24,073 bases of DNA from a virus: the IMG/VR virus record IMGVR_UViG_3300008266_001211, positions 1 to 24,073 of that record, one strand, 5' to 3'. Each line of letters opens with the position of its first letter. Within the stretch, counting starts at the first letter, position 1. The position numbers and the translations under genes were made by a program. The notes below the pieces were generated by a model. That model worked only from the letters and a program-made list of their open reading frames with translations, did not search any database and was not told where the DNA came from. Positions 17,601 through 24,073 of this stretch are shown here, one piece after another.

Positions 17601-17745
17601 CAAAAATAAAGGATCATACACAGTGTTCCAAAATACACAACAAGCTATTTTAAAATTTGCTGATTTGAATAACGGAGGCACCCCAAATACTATGCAACGA
17701 GAAAAAGCCTTACAGGCAGAACGTCATTTCAAGATTGTAGGATAA
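14698..17745 (+). CDS. Baseplate hub protein fused to a GH19-type peptidoglycan hydrolase
   Basis: This is a large protein of about 1015 residues. The N-terminal three quarters look like a tail hub: PMPGVTSIDVVSQNQGSLRE, KITCYNISQFETIELLF, TILLEWGHSMYF, LGWVTNYEW, and later KYTITEDYLPKSYRDNIEFI. A Ser/Gly/Thr-rich linker at about residues 765-805 leads to a C-terminal domain of about 210 residues. That domain has the GH19 lysozyme/chitinase pattern: SKECGFLLKGEIGYNN (catalytic acid candidates Glu849 and Glu857, counted from 14692) and YRGRGFNGLTGRAIYKKYG (919-937). It would cut peptidoglycan as the tail enters, like T4 gp5 lysozyme but with an unrelated enzyme. ATG at 14698 is chosen; GTG at 14692 is in frame and would add two residues. 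Confidence 0.85.
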   Translation: MKTPQEIIGESFDGYVSKQIELRQTKLGQIQKDNKILTYESGKSPWIRLCSSVDLDSTKASEFASKYASGQNLTGNQLAKYYMLFGGVSMGDFGTENWSPKQLKGGVANTYNVSYIQQNAYGFDSTNQYGLSPMPGVTSIDVVSQNQGSLREATIKITCYNISQFETIELLFLRLKYTILLEWGHSMYFENGTQDLRTTPSVSDVYDKFLNVSKLDPPQGQTYLRRVLDYIEVQRESSSGNYDGFLGWVTNYEWEMQPNGIYNITIKAISHGDIIESLTVTTPRSDESGGDEVKEQNKANNSTLGRILNALKKALDGDDLFTAEQPGFPVATSDLTSTNGVIISYFQDKETTSSSNIANLIKLKNKPYINPFYNMAGEEVVRIAPTMGEGKNFYYITLGALLRLIESFCLTYDKSGIPTFNIYWSYEGNYTTNADPYIMSSDINTCWAFGESAFANPGEDYNSAKASTKKISYIGDQFYNSSASRLYYMYAFLNIDFLLTTLIDNIDSEGNLSIYDFLSAILTAMNGTLANYINLEPYYDSTTHNLYIIDRSTPVKPNNLPTLINVGLVKPNQGTFVKSFSVKSEITPNLASQIAIGAQANNEDVGVESIAFSRWNAGLTDRIVPNKIVPKNSTENSDNFLGLKKDTISYLTALGSGVWMKNYVEELSPSVNDYQKQIKASRILANPKAASPSFIPISLNLTLDGISGIKIFQKYTITEDYLPKSYRDNIEFIIKGISNTVDPSGWTTKIEGLSIPKGNEALSGGVRTSEAGAFDSNRDRSVSTNDGGSVATPNSAGLTQPTTGGKIVHDYTGQAGQNVQLILDALNAVGLTNPISQVGVLCTVSKECGFLLKGEIGYNNTSNERIRKIFKTKLGKQSDAFINDLKKDKVRFFSYVYSDNYGGLGNGSAASKDGWTYRGRGFNGLTGRAIYKKYGDLVGVDILNNPDLVNKDLALAAKILVQFLVVQPKNKGSYTVFQNTQQAILKFADLNNGGTPNTMQREKALQAERHFKIVG

Positions 17746-17748
17746 AAA

Positions 17749-17756
17749 TATTTATA
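17749..17756 (+). promoter_or_regulatory. TATTTATA element between the hub gene and the next gene
   Basis: AAAATATTTATAACT fills the 14-base gap after the hub stop. The 8-mer ends 3 bases before the ATG at 17760, the same tight spacing as at 11601. Confidence 0.4.
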
Positions 17757-17759
17757 ACT

Positions 17760-18389
17760 ATGCCTTATACCCCTAAAAGTAGGATCCAAACTAATCTTTA
17801 TACAGAAGGCCGTGAATATACTTTACAAATAGAAGGCCCAGAAGACCCTGGTTATGTTGGGTATTATCATAAATTATATAATGGTAAAATCTACACTGGG
17901 AAAAGCCCAGATGACAAACCTAATTCTCCTCTTTATCCTATTCCTTTTAATGATGGGAAATCAACTTATGGTTTTTTTGATCTCCCAAATAATAATCTTA
18001 TTTTAGATGGAGATTCTAATGTTGCTGGTTATTTAACTCTTAAAAATTTATTACCTGATTCTAAACGTTCTTCTCCCCCACTTTATTTAACCCAACCAAC
18101 AGAACAAGATTATAAAATAGGAGAATTCAGAAGGTACTTTTGTAAAAAACGTAATGAATTCACTTACTTAGAAATTTCTAAGTCTGATTATGACAAATTA
18201 ACTAAAAAAGACTCCACTATAGATTTTATAACTTGGTTTCCTTTTAATATTCCTTGGTCATTAACAGGTGATAAAGATAAAGTGAGCCAAACTAATAAAA
18301 ATATAGTTTCACTACAAATAAATAAAGATAAATTACACGGTTTTAATAAGTATTTAAAAGAAGATTATCTAAAATATTATAAAGCTTAA
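17760..18389 (+). CDS. Conserved-type tail protein of unknown function
   Basis: This 209-residue protein starts with a Y-, T- and R-rich segment. It then has the distinctive DPGYVGYYHKLYNGKIYTGK (residues about 33-52), and later FRRYFCKKRNEFTYLEISK and DFITWFPFNIPWSLTGDK. I associate the 'GYYHK..NGK.YTGK.P' style with proteins next to hub genes in uncultured aquatic phages, but I cannot name a family or function. The sequence looks soluble and beta-rich with one cysteine and no signal peptide. It lies 14 bases after the hub and before the fibre genes. It could connect the baseplate and fibres or assist hub assembly. Confidence 0.65.
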   Translation: MPYTPKSRIQTNLYTEGREYTLQIEGPEDPGYVGYYHKLYNGKIYTGKSPDDKPNSPLYPIPFNDGKSTYGFFDLPNNNLILDGDSNVAGYLTLKNLLPDSKRSSPPLYLTQPTEQDYKIGEFRRYFCKKRNEFTYLEISKSDYDKLTKKDSTIDFITWFPFNIPWSLTGDKDKVSQTNKNIVSLQINKDKLHGFNKYLKEDYLKYYKA

Positions 18390-18390
18390 A

Positions 18391-18398
18391 TATTTATT
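18391..18398 (+). promoter_or_regulatory. Variant element TATTTATT upstream of the Gly-rich fibre gene
   Basis: AAATATTTATTACTAAA starts 1 base after the previous stop. It differs from the shared 8-mer only at the last base and ends 20 bases before the ATG at 18419. The CCCCCT after it is unusual in this AT-rich leader. Confidence 0.4.
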
Positions 18399-18418
18399 AC
18401 TAAACCCCCTATAACAAC

Positions 18419-19180
18419 ATGGCTGAAAGGTTTAGAATAGACTTAGGCTTTCCCGCTTTATATGCATCTCTATCAATGGATACTAAAGGTATCACTGATG
18501 GAGTTGTAGTTTATGATAAGGAAAGACAACAATTATTCTACACAGGAAGTTATGGGGCTGGGGGAGGGGGCATTGATCCAAGTTTATACTTAAAAACAGC
18601 CTCAGCCAATCTTAACATAATTACCTTTACTAAAGGAGATGACTCTCAATTTACCATAACAATTGATACAGGTAGTGGTGGTGGAGGTGGAGGAGGTATA
18701 ACTAACATAACAACAGGGGATGGTCTTTCAGGAAGTCTGTCAGGTACTACTTTTACTGTAGAAGTAGATTATTATGGAGCTGATAATGTTATATTAGACG
18801 CCCCCAATTTCTCCCCAGGCAATGAAAGTAGAGCTGATGATAAATTACTTATCTATAACCAATTTGATGGTGAAGTCCAAGATATTACTATCCAACAATT
18901 TATAGATGGTTATAGTATAGGGGGTGGAAGTAATTATTGGATTTTAGATAATAATAATATAGTTAATAGTGGAAGTTTAGATGTTATTATATCATCATCT
19001 TTAACTTTAGTTCAAACTAGTAGTAATGATGATATTCTTACTATTAAAAGAGGAAGTGAAACTTCATTAAAAGTTAATAATCAAGGTGTGTTAACTTTAT
19101 CACCTAATAGTTTTTTTCCAACAGCAGTAACAGGTGGTATAATTTATAAAGATAATGAATTTTATTTCGGCTTCCAATAA
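18419..19180 (+). CDS. Gly-rich fibre-type structural protein
   Basis: This 253-residue protein opens with FRIDLGFPALYASLSMDTKG and VYDKERQQLFYTGSYG, then a GAGGGGIDPS linker (about 42-52). A run of seven or more glycines near residue 85 is followed by ITNITTGDGLSGSLSG. The C-terminal half has short beta-strands typical of fibre shafts (SGSLDVIISSSLTLVQTSS, LKVNNQGVLTLSP, GGIIYKDNEFYFGF). The layout suits a tail or baseplate fibre or a fibre connector. No chaperone-cleavage motif or catalytic site is visible. It is first of the 3' fibre cluster and is followed by a small protein and two large fibre proteins. Confidence 0.65.
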   Translation: MAERFRIDLGFPALYASLSMDTKGITDGVVVYDKERQQLFYTGSYGAGGGGIDPSLYLKTASANLNIITFTKGDDSQFTITIDTGSGGGGGGGITNITTGDGLSGSLSGTTFTVEVDYYGADNVILDAPNFSPGNESRADDKLLIYNQFDGEVQDITIQQFIDGYSIGGGSNYWILDNNNIVNSGSLDVIISSSLTLVQTSSNDDILTIKRGSETSLKVNNQGVLTLSPNSFFPTAVTGGIIYKDNEFYFGFQ

Positions 19181-19188
19181 TATTTATA
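19181..19188 (+). promoter_or_regulatory. TATTTATA element upstream of the 70-residue protein
   Basis: The full 17-mer ATATTTATAATAAAATA begins at the stop codon of the previous gene, and the 8-mer ends 17 bases before the ATG at 19206. Its presence supports 19206 rather than 19155 as the true start. Confidence 0.55.
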
Positions 19189-19205
19189 ATAAAATACTAA
19201 GTTTT

Positions 19206-19418
19206 ATGGCAACTTTTCAAGATATCAAAGCAACAGCAATTAAAGATTCTTCAATTGAATCTCCTATTAAAAAAAATGAGCTTCCTCAATTAAATTTAGA
19301 GGAAAATAAATATTTACTAGCACTAGTTGCTCGTTCTGACTTTAAGGGTCAGGAAGTACAGATAGTTTATAACATAGTTTTTAAGTTACAAGAAATAATA
19401 AAAAACTCAAATACCTAA
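19206..19418 (+). CDS. Small protein of unknown function within the fibre cluster
   Basis: This 70-residue protein has an N-terminal MATFQDIKATAIKDSS, a polar middle and a helical C-terminus (LLALVARSDFKGQEVQIVY, then FKLQEIIKN). The frame is open back to an ATG at 19155, but that start lies inside the upstream gene. The ATG at 19206 has a TATTTATA element at 19181 and a start environment like its neighbours, so I choose it. I do not recognise the family. The next gene starts 4 bases after the stop. It could be a small fibre-assembly factor, by position only. Confidence 0.65.
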   Translation: MATFQDIKATAIKDSSIESPIKKNELPQLNLEENKYLLALVARSDFKGQEVQIVYNIVFKLQEIIKNSNT

Positions 19419-19422
19419 ATAA

Positions 19423-21579
19423 ATGGCTGAATGGAAAAAGGTAATAGTATCAGGCTCTAATGCTGAACTAAATAACATATTTGCTAAAGGATCTATTACT
19501 GGGAGTAATGTTAGCTCCAGTGGTAATCTATTCGCCAGTTTAAGTGCTGTACCTCAAAATTGGGTTGTTACTTATAAATCAGAAAGTGGTCAATTTCATT
19601 ACACTGCTTCTACAGCTGTAGGTAATACTACTATAGGAGATCCTTCTGATGGGACTTATAATGGTGGGGTTTTTCCTTTTGTTCCAACTACAACTATAGC
19701 AGATGCTGTTGATGATTTAAACACCCTATTATCATCTCTAGTCCCATCCCAAGCCCCAAGTTTAAATAATATAAGTTCTTCAAATGTTGTTGATGGTACC
19801 TCAGCATCAACTGATGGGGACGTAACATCTGCTCAACTAAGTTTTGGAGCAACTAACTCAAGTTTTGTTGGTGATTATACTATAGTATCAGGATTAAATG
19901 GGCTAACTCCAGCGGGGACAAATACTTCTGTGAATACTGATGCCGCTTTTTCCCAAACCACTACCCCAGATTATAGATTAGGTGTATTTGATGGAACAAT
20001 TAATATTGTTGGTAGATTAAATGGAACTACCCCTCAAAATCCTACTGACACTGGTACTAATTATAAAGCTTATGCTTTTAATAATGGCCATTTAGGAGAA
20101 TTAAGAATTTATGTTAATGATAATACAACTCCTAAACATACTTTAGACCTAACTTCAACTATGGCTGCTATAGCTAGTAGTGTGAATGGTAATGGAACAG
20201 GATTTACTAATATAACAGCCACTAGAAGCGCGGCTTTCCCTAATGGAGATCCTTTTACTAATTTTATCCACAGAACTGGGAGTTTTGTGGTTGATGATCT
20301 TGACCAACGAAATGGATGGAATTGGTGTAGAGTAGTTCATACTGGGTCTAGTTTTGATGTAACAACTAACTATATCGAATGGGTTAATGATAAATCAGGT
20401 TCAATAGCAGCTACCTTCCCATCAACTACTCTTAAACAAAGAACCCCAACAGGTACAAGATATTTAAGCCAAATTCCCTATTATACAGGTGTAACTGTAG
20501 AATTTACAGCTTCAATTAGTAATGCTTATACTATGACTTATGTAGCTAATAATGCTATAGGTTTTGATGATGAAAATACTAATTTAAATGATTTTGCCTC
20601 TCAAAATATACCTGCTTTAGGTAATAATAATCCTAGAACTACAACTTTAACAGTTAGTAGTTCTGGGGCTTATAGTAACACTACAAATGCTTCTTATTTC
20701 TTTACTTCATCTGAAAATGGAGGGACTGGAGCGAGTGGGGTAGGAGAAGGAGCTGGGACTGACTTTGGAAATGGTATTGGGGTTAGAGCTAATTTTGCTA
20801 AACCTTTCTTAACTACAGCCAACTCAAGTTATTCTAGGACTGGGAGTATGTTTTTGATAGGGAAAAACAGTACTAATAATACTTTAGGTTCTTCAGCTAA
20901 TTATTCATTTCTTAATGAATATGGAAGATTAATTTCAAATTCTTATGATAATCAAAGTGATGTAACTAATGCGGGAAACGCTTGGGATTCACAAAATAGT
21001 AGTATAGATACTAATAAAGGTTTAATTGTATATGGGCAGCCTAGAATTAATGGAGTTTTAACAAGTACTACTTATTATAATTATAACAGAGTAATCTCAT
21101 CATTTAGTGATAGCTATAGCTATAATGGTGGTAATTTTAGTAATATCTCAGCCCCATCCTCCCCACCTAACTTAAGTACTTTATCTCATACTGAGTTAAT
21201 GATTTTCCTTAGGTATGATAATGGAGCTAGCGCTACCCCAACTAAAACTGTAACCTTATATGGGGTAAATGCAACAGTAGTACCAGACGGTACTTCTCTT
21301 TCAGGGAATAATATTCACTGTTATTTTAAAGTTCCCGGCCAAACTGGGTTTAGAGATATGGCTACAGCAGCTCCTGGTGGGGCTTATACAGCCTTAGCAG
21401 ATGGAGTAGGATGTTACAATGGGACTGTTCCTTCTCTTACTTTAGGATCAACCAACACTTCCTTATCCCTCCCAGTCCAGTTAGTAAATGAAGTTGTACC
21501 AGCTAGTGGATATGCTGTATTAAAAATAGTCACACATAAAGACTGGGAAGGGTATTTTTATAATATTACAATATCATAA
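19423..21579 (+). CDS. Large fibre or receptor-contact type protein
   Basis: This 718-residue protein begins MAEWKKVIVSGSNAELNNIF with SITGSNVSSSGNLFAS. I have seen this kind of opening in fibre-type proteins of uncultured aquatic phages, and IVSGSNAEL and ITGSxxSSGxLF are typical shaft-attachment motifs. The rest is rich in N, T, S and G, with beta-strand texture and few charges, as in tail fibres and adhesins. A more globular end includes TLYGVNATVVPDGTSL, IHCYFKVPGQTGFRD and GYAVLKIVTHKDWEGYFYNI. No enzymatic motif is visible. It is the probable host-contact or virion-surface protein, co-transcribed with the preceding 70-residue gene and the following repeat protein (6-base gap). Confidence 0.7.
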   Translation: MAEWKKVIVSGSNAELNNIFAKGSITGSNVSSSGNLFASLSAVPQNWVVTYKSESGQFHYTASTAVGNTTIGDPSDGTYNGGVFPFVPTTTIADAVDDLNTLLSSLVPSQAPSLNNISSSNVVDGTSASTDGDVTSAQLSFGATNSSFVGDYTIVSGLNGLTPAGTNTSVNTDAAFSQTTTPDYRLGVFDGTINIVGRLNGTTPQNPTDTGTNYKAYAFNNGHLGELRIYVNDNTTPKHTLDLTSTMAAIASSVNGNGTGFTNITATRSAAFPNGDPFTNFIHRTGSFVVDDLDQRNGWNWCRVVHTGSSFDVTTNYIEWVNDKSGSIAATFPSTTLKQRTPTGTRYLSQIPYYTGVTVEFTASISNAYTMTYVANNAIGFDDENTNLNDFASQNIPALGNNNPRTTTLTVSSSGAYSNTTNASYFFTSSENGGTGASGVGEGAGTDFGNGIGVRANFAKPFLTTANSSYSRTGSMFLIGKNSTNNTLGSSANYSFLNEYGRLISNSYDNQSDVTNAGNAWDSQNSSIDTNKGLIVYGQPRINGVLTSTTYYNYNRVISSFSDSYSYNGGNFSNISAPSSPPNLSTLSHTELMIFLRYDNGASATPTKTVTLYGVNATVVPDGTSLSGNNIHCYFKVPGQTGFRDMATAAPGGAYTALADGVGCYNGTVPSLTLGSTNTSLSLPVQLVNEVVPASGYAVLKIVTHKDWEGYFYNITIS

Positions 21580-21585
21580 TAGATT

Positions 21586-23400
21586 ATGGCTAATAATACA
21601 TTAACTCAACTTAACCAATTACAGATAGCTTTTAAAAAGTTATTAGGAAAGTCTCATACTAACCCTAATAAGGAATTTTTCAATGAAAACTTTCCATCAG
21701 CTATACAATCTACTACAGATATTATATTTGGGGAACCCATTTCTTCAATAACAATAACTCCAGCTAATTACACTAATACAAATAATATAACTGAAGTTGT
21801 TCCTTTCACACTTGAGGCTCTTACAACAGATTCCACTTATGATGCTGACCCTGGGAATGCTACTTTGAGTAGTTATGGAACTACTATTGGAGCCCAAACA
21901 GCTGATACAGCTGCTGAGAATACTTCAACAGTTCATGCTTATAAGTTAGTATTACCTTCTAATTATCAAACTAATAGTACTAACCCTAAAAAAGGAACTG
22001 GTCCTTTTGTTAATAGCAAAGTTGTAGCGGACACAACTGGATCTTTGCAGATTATACCTGAATCATTTGGGCTAGGTTATAGACCAATAGTTAGAGACTC
22101 CAGTGGTAATCTTATATCTAGTTTAGGTAATGAAAACTGGGTTATTGATCCCTATATTGGGATTTTATGGATCCAAGACCAAGGTGGATCTTTTGCGGTT
22201 CCAGCATCTGTTACAGCTTCACTCTATATTGGTAAATACGCTGATGAAGTAATTGCTAGTGGTAGTGGAGAACCTGCCTTCCCATTCTCAGGTAGTGCTG
22301 TTATAACAGGATCTCTTACCATTAGTGGTAGTAGCGGACCGGAGTTAATAGTTACAGGAACTGTTGAAGTTACAGGAGGTATAACAGGTTCACTATTTGG
22401 TACTTCAAGTTGGGCTATAAATTCTTTAACCGCCTCCTATGTTAATCCTTTAACCCAATCAGTCTTTATAAGTGGAGGTATTGACATATATAACAGTGGT
22501 AATTGGGATATCTATACAGGAACTCATATTATTGGAAATGGGATTGCCCCAGCATTAGGAAGTATTACAGGTTCTGGTCTTATAATTAGTGCTTCAGATT
22601 TACCACTAGGTACATATAATCTTTTAAAAGTTGGAAATACTGAAATAGTTGGTTATGAATTTGGTGGAACTAGTACTTTATTAATACATAATGTTGATTC
22701 TTTCCAAGTAACCTCAGGAAGTGATGGTGGAACCATAAAGAATTTGTTTGTCCATGATGGGGATAATTTTGAAATTTATTCAAAAGAATCTAAAATAGCC
22801 TCTTTTGGTTCATCTAGTACCTCTATAACTTCTACTGATAATTTTTCGGTTGGTTCTACTACAACATCAATTAAAGCAGCTGTTACTAATGATTTAACTA
22901 ATGGTGTAGCAGTATTTACAACAGCAGTTGGGATAAATCCATCACCTATAGGAAGAGTTTCTAGTTCCTTATTTATTTTAGCTACTGGTTCAAACCAAAT
23001 AATATCCGGAGGATTAACTATAACAGGAAGTTTAAATGTTTCTCAAGGAATAACTGGTTCGTTATTTGGAACTGCGAGCTGGGCTCAAAGTGCTTCTCAA
23101 GCTATTAGTTCTAGTTACGCTTTAAGTGCTTCCTATGCTTTGAGTGCTTCCTATGCCCTAAGTTCTAGTTATGCTCTAAGCGCTTCCTATGCCCTAAGTT
23201 CTAGTTATGCTCTAAGTGCTTCTTATGCTCTAAGTGCTTCTTATGCTCTAAGTTCTAGCTATGCTCTAAGTGCTTCCTATGCTTTGAGTGCTTCCTATGC
23301 TTTGAGTGCTTCCTATGCTTTGAGTGCTTCCTATGCTTTGAGTGCTTCCTATGCTTTGAGTGCTTCCTATGCTTTGAGTGCTTTATGCTCTAAGTTCTAG
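21586..23400 (+). CDS. Fibre-type protein with SxSYAL repeats, 5' part before a frame break
   Basis: This 604-codon frame shares the fibre style of its neighbour: GSAVITGSLTISGSSG, VTGGITGSLFGTSSWA and LNVSQGITGSLFGTASWAQS, a repeated shaft motif. From 23107 it enters an array of 15 hexapeptides SASYAL or SSSYAL. At 23383 two bases of a unit are missing (GTGCTTTATGC where other units read GTGCTTCTTATGC). The frame then ends with the out-of-register LCSKF and TAG at 23398. The same repeat continues in the next frame to 24073, so this stop is not the natural end. A true frameshift, a repeat-slippage event or an assembly error are all possible. No membrane segment or enzyme motif is visible. Confidence 0.75.
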   Translation: MANNTLTQLNQLQIAFKKLLGKSHTNPNKEFFNENFPSAIQSTTDIIFGEPISSITITPANYTNTNNITEVVPFTLEALTTDSTYDADPGNATLSSYGTTIGAQTADTAAENTSTVHAYKLVLPSNYQTNSTNPKKGTGPFVNSKVVADTTGSLQIIPESFGLGYRPIVRDSSGNLISSLGNENWVIDPYIGILWIQDQGGSFAVPASVTASLYIGKYADEVIASGSGEPAFPFSGSAVITGSLTISGSSGPELIVTGTVEVTGGITGSLFGTSSWAINSLTASYVNPLTQSVFISGGIDIYNSGNWDIYTGTHIIGNGIAPALGSITGSGLIISASDLPLGTYNLLKVGNTEIVGYEFGGTSTLLIHNVDSFQVTSGSDGGTIKNLFVHDGDNFEIYSKESKIASFGSSSTSITSTDNFSVGSTTTSIKAAVTNDLTNGVAVFTTAVGINPSPIGRVSSSLFILATGSNQIISGGLTITGSLNVSQGITGSLFGTASWAQSASQAISSSYALSASYALSASYALSSSYALSASYALSSSYALSASYALSASYALSSSYALSASYALSASYALSASYALSASYALSASYALSASYALSALCSKF

Positions 23401-23637
23401 CTATGCTCTAAGTGCTTCTTATGCTCTAAGTTCATCCTATGCCCTAAGTTCTAGTTATGCCCTAAGTTCTAGTTATGCTCTAAGTTCATCCTATGCCCTA
23501 AGTTCTAGCTATGCCCTAAGTGCTTCTTATGCTTTAAGTTCTAGTTATGCTCTAAGCAGTTCTTATGCTTTTAATGCTACAAGTGCTTCTTATACTTTAA
23601 GTTCAAGTTACGCTACAACTGCCTCTTATGTACTTAC
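23089..23637 (+). repeat. 18-bp tandem repeat array coding SxSYAL hexapeptides
   Basis: The unit is 18 bp (AGTGCTTCCTATGCTTTG and variants; AGTTCTAGTTATGCTCTA), with roughly 26 units. A homogeneous run lies at about 23269-23376, and mixed SA and SS forms lie on both sides. The array keeps 18-base register except for one unit at 23377-23392 that is 2 bases short. The last units decay into ATSASYTL and TTASYVL. Confidence 0.9.
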
Positions 23638-24073
23638 ATCATCAGTAACAGATGCTGCTTTAGTTACTCCTACTAATAGTGATAGTAACTATAAAGTATT
23701 ATTTACTGACAATACAACCACTACAGATTATGAAAGACTAAATATTGATAATGGTACTGGTGAATTTACATATAATCCTTCAACCAATGTATTATCAGTA
23801 GGAACTATTACAGCTTCAGTTGGTTTAAATGGAACTGCTAGTTGGGCTAATAATGCTACAAGTGCTTCTCATGCCCTCACAGCTTCCTCTGTTAATACTT
23901 TAAACCAAGCTGTTACTATAAATGGTAATTTAACAGCTGGTACTTCATCATTAGCTAATTTAACTGTTACTAATAATGCTATTATAAATGGTGATTTATT
24001 TGTTTACGGTTCAGCCTCAGTTATTAACGTTAATAATTTATCTATTGAAGATAAATTTATATTATTAAATAGT
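23384..24073 (+). CDS. Continuation of the SxSYAL fibre protein after the frame break (partial, runs off the window)
   Basis: This frame (+1, equivalently -2, relative to the 21586 gene) is open from the break to the last base, about 230 codons. It continues the SSSYAL/SASYAL array for about ten units, then gives SSVTDAALVTPTNSDSNY and VLFTDNTTTTDYERLNIDNG. Next comes a second shaft motif (SVGLNGTASWANNATSASHA) and an end ITNGDLFVYGSASV-like block with VNNLSIEDKFILLNS. There is no ATG in this frame near its beginning, so it cannot be an independent gene. It is the 3' part of the same fibre gene. The C-terminus lies beyond 24073. Confidence 0.72.

Noticed and set aside
2822-19188. Reading the elements as T4 late promoters (TATAAATA) on the minus strand
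   Set aside because: No accepted genes lie on the minus strand, and placement tracks + strand starts and follows + strand terminators, so antisense promoters are unlikely as the main function.
19155-19205. Longer start for the 70-residue gene at ATG 19155
   Set aside because: It would overlap the end of the upstream gene by 26 bases and place the TATTTATA element inside the coding region. ATG 19206 fits the local pattern better.
23089-23637. Direct repeats resembling a CRISPR array
   Set aside because: The 18-bp units are contiguous without spacers, code in frame for SxSYAL and lie within a fibre gene. This is a protein-coding tandem repeat.

Overview
The window is a structural (tail) module of a large, AT-rich, contractile-tailed bacteriophage, probably T4-like in gene order. 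It comes from either an isolate or a metagenomic contig. Every gene I accept lies on the + strand. They are packed with gaps of a few tens of bases at most and often overlap as TAATG. The neck, sheath, tube and tail-assembly proteins resemble the T4/cyanophage set (gp13, gp14, gp15, gp18, gp19, gp26-like), and the fibre-type proteins are of a style common in uncultured aquatic phages. No start codon has a visible Shine-Dalgarno sequence. Leaders are A-rich, which would fit a Bacteroidota host, but this is inference and other hosts with weak SD use are possible.

Layout. 1-45: the last codons of an upstream gene. 45-2788: two tandem paralogous collagen-like fibre genes. 2840-5378: neck proteins (gp13-like, gp14-like) and tail terminator/sheath stabiliser (gp15-like). 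5421-7951: a small coiled-coil protein, then tail sheath and tail tube, closed by a strong intrinsic terminator at 7972-7999. 8036-9020: a gp26-like protein plus an overlapping open frame with no usable start of its own. It lies exactly between tube and tape measure, so it looks like a tail-assembly-chaperone pair made by programmed frameshifting. 9064-11595: tape measure. 11612-17745: a small unknown protein, a repeat-containing probable baseplate/tube-cap protein, a small LysM-like baseplate protein and a large hub fused to a GH19-type peptidoglycan hydrolase. 17760-19418: three accessory or fibre-associated proteins. 19423-24073: two large fibre-type proteins, the second carrying a long hexapeptide array with a 2-base frame break and running off the end of the window.

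How they work together. The neck and gp15-like proteins would join head to tail. Sheath, tube and tape measure form the contractile shaft, with the chaperone pair helping tube polymerisation around the tape measure. The hub and its lysozyme-like domain pierce the wall, and the collagen-like and SxSYAL-repeat proteins are likely fibres or decorations for host contact.

The two observations I find most worth following are the frameshifted chaperone gene at 8736-9020 and a repeated element, TATTTATA with an A-rich 3' extension, directly upstream of nine starts. Twice it follows a terminator-like hairpin, and it may be the phage late promoter. No RNA genes, CRISPR arrays, insertion sequences or integration genes were seen.
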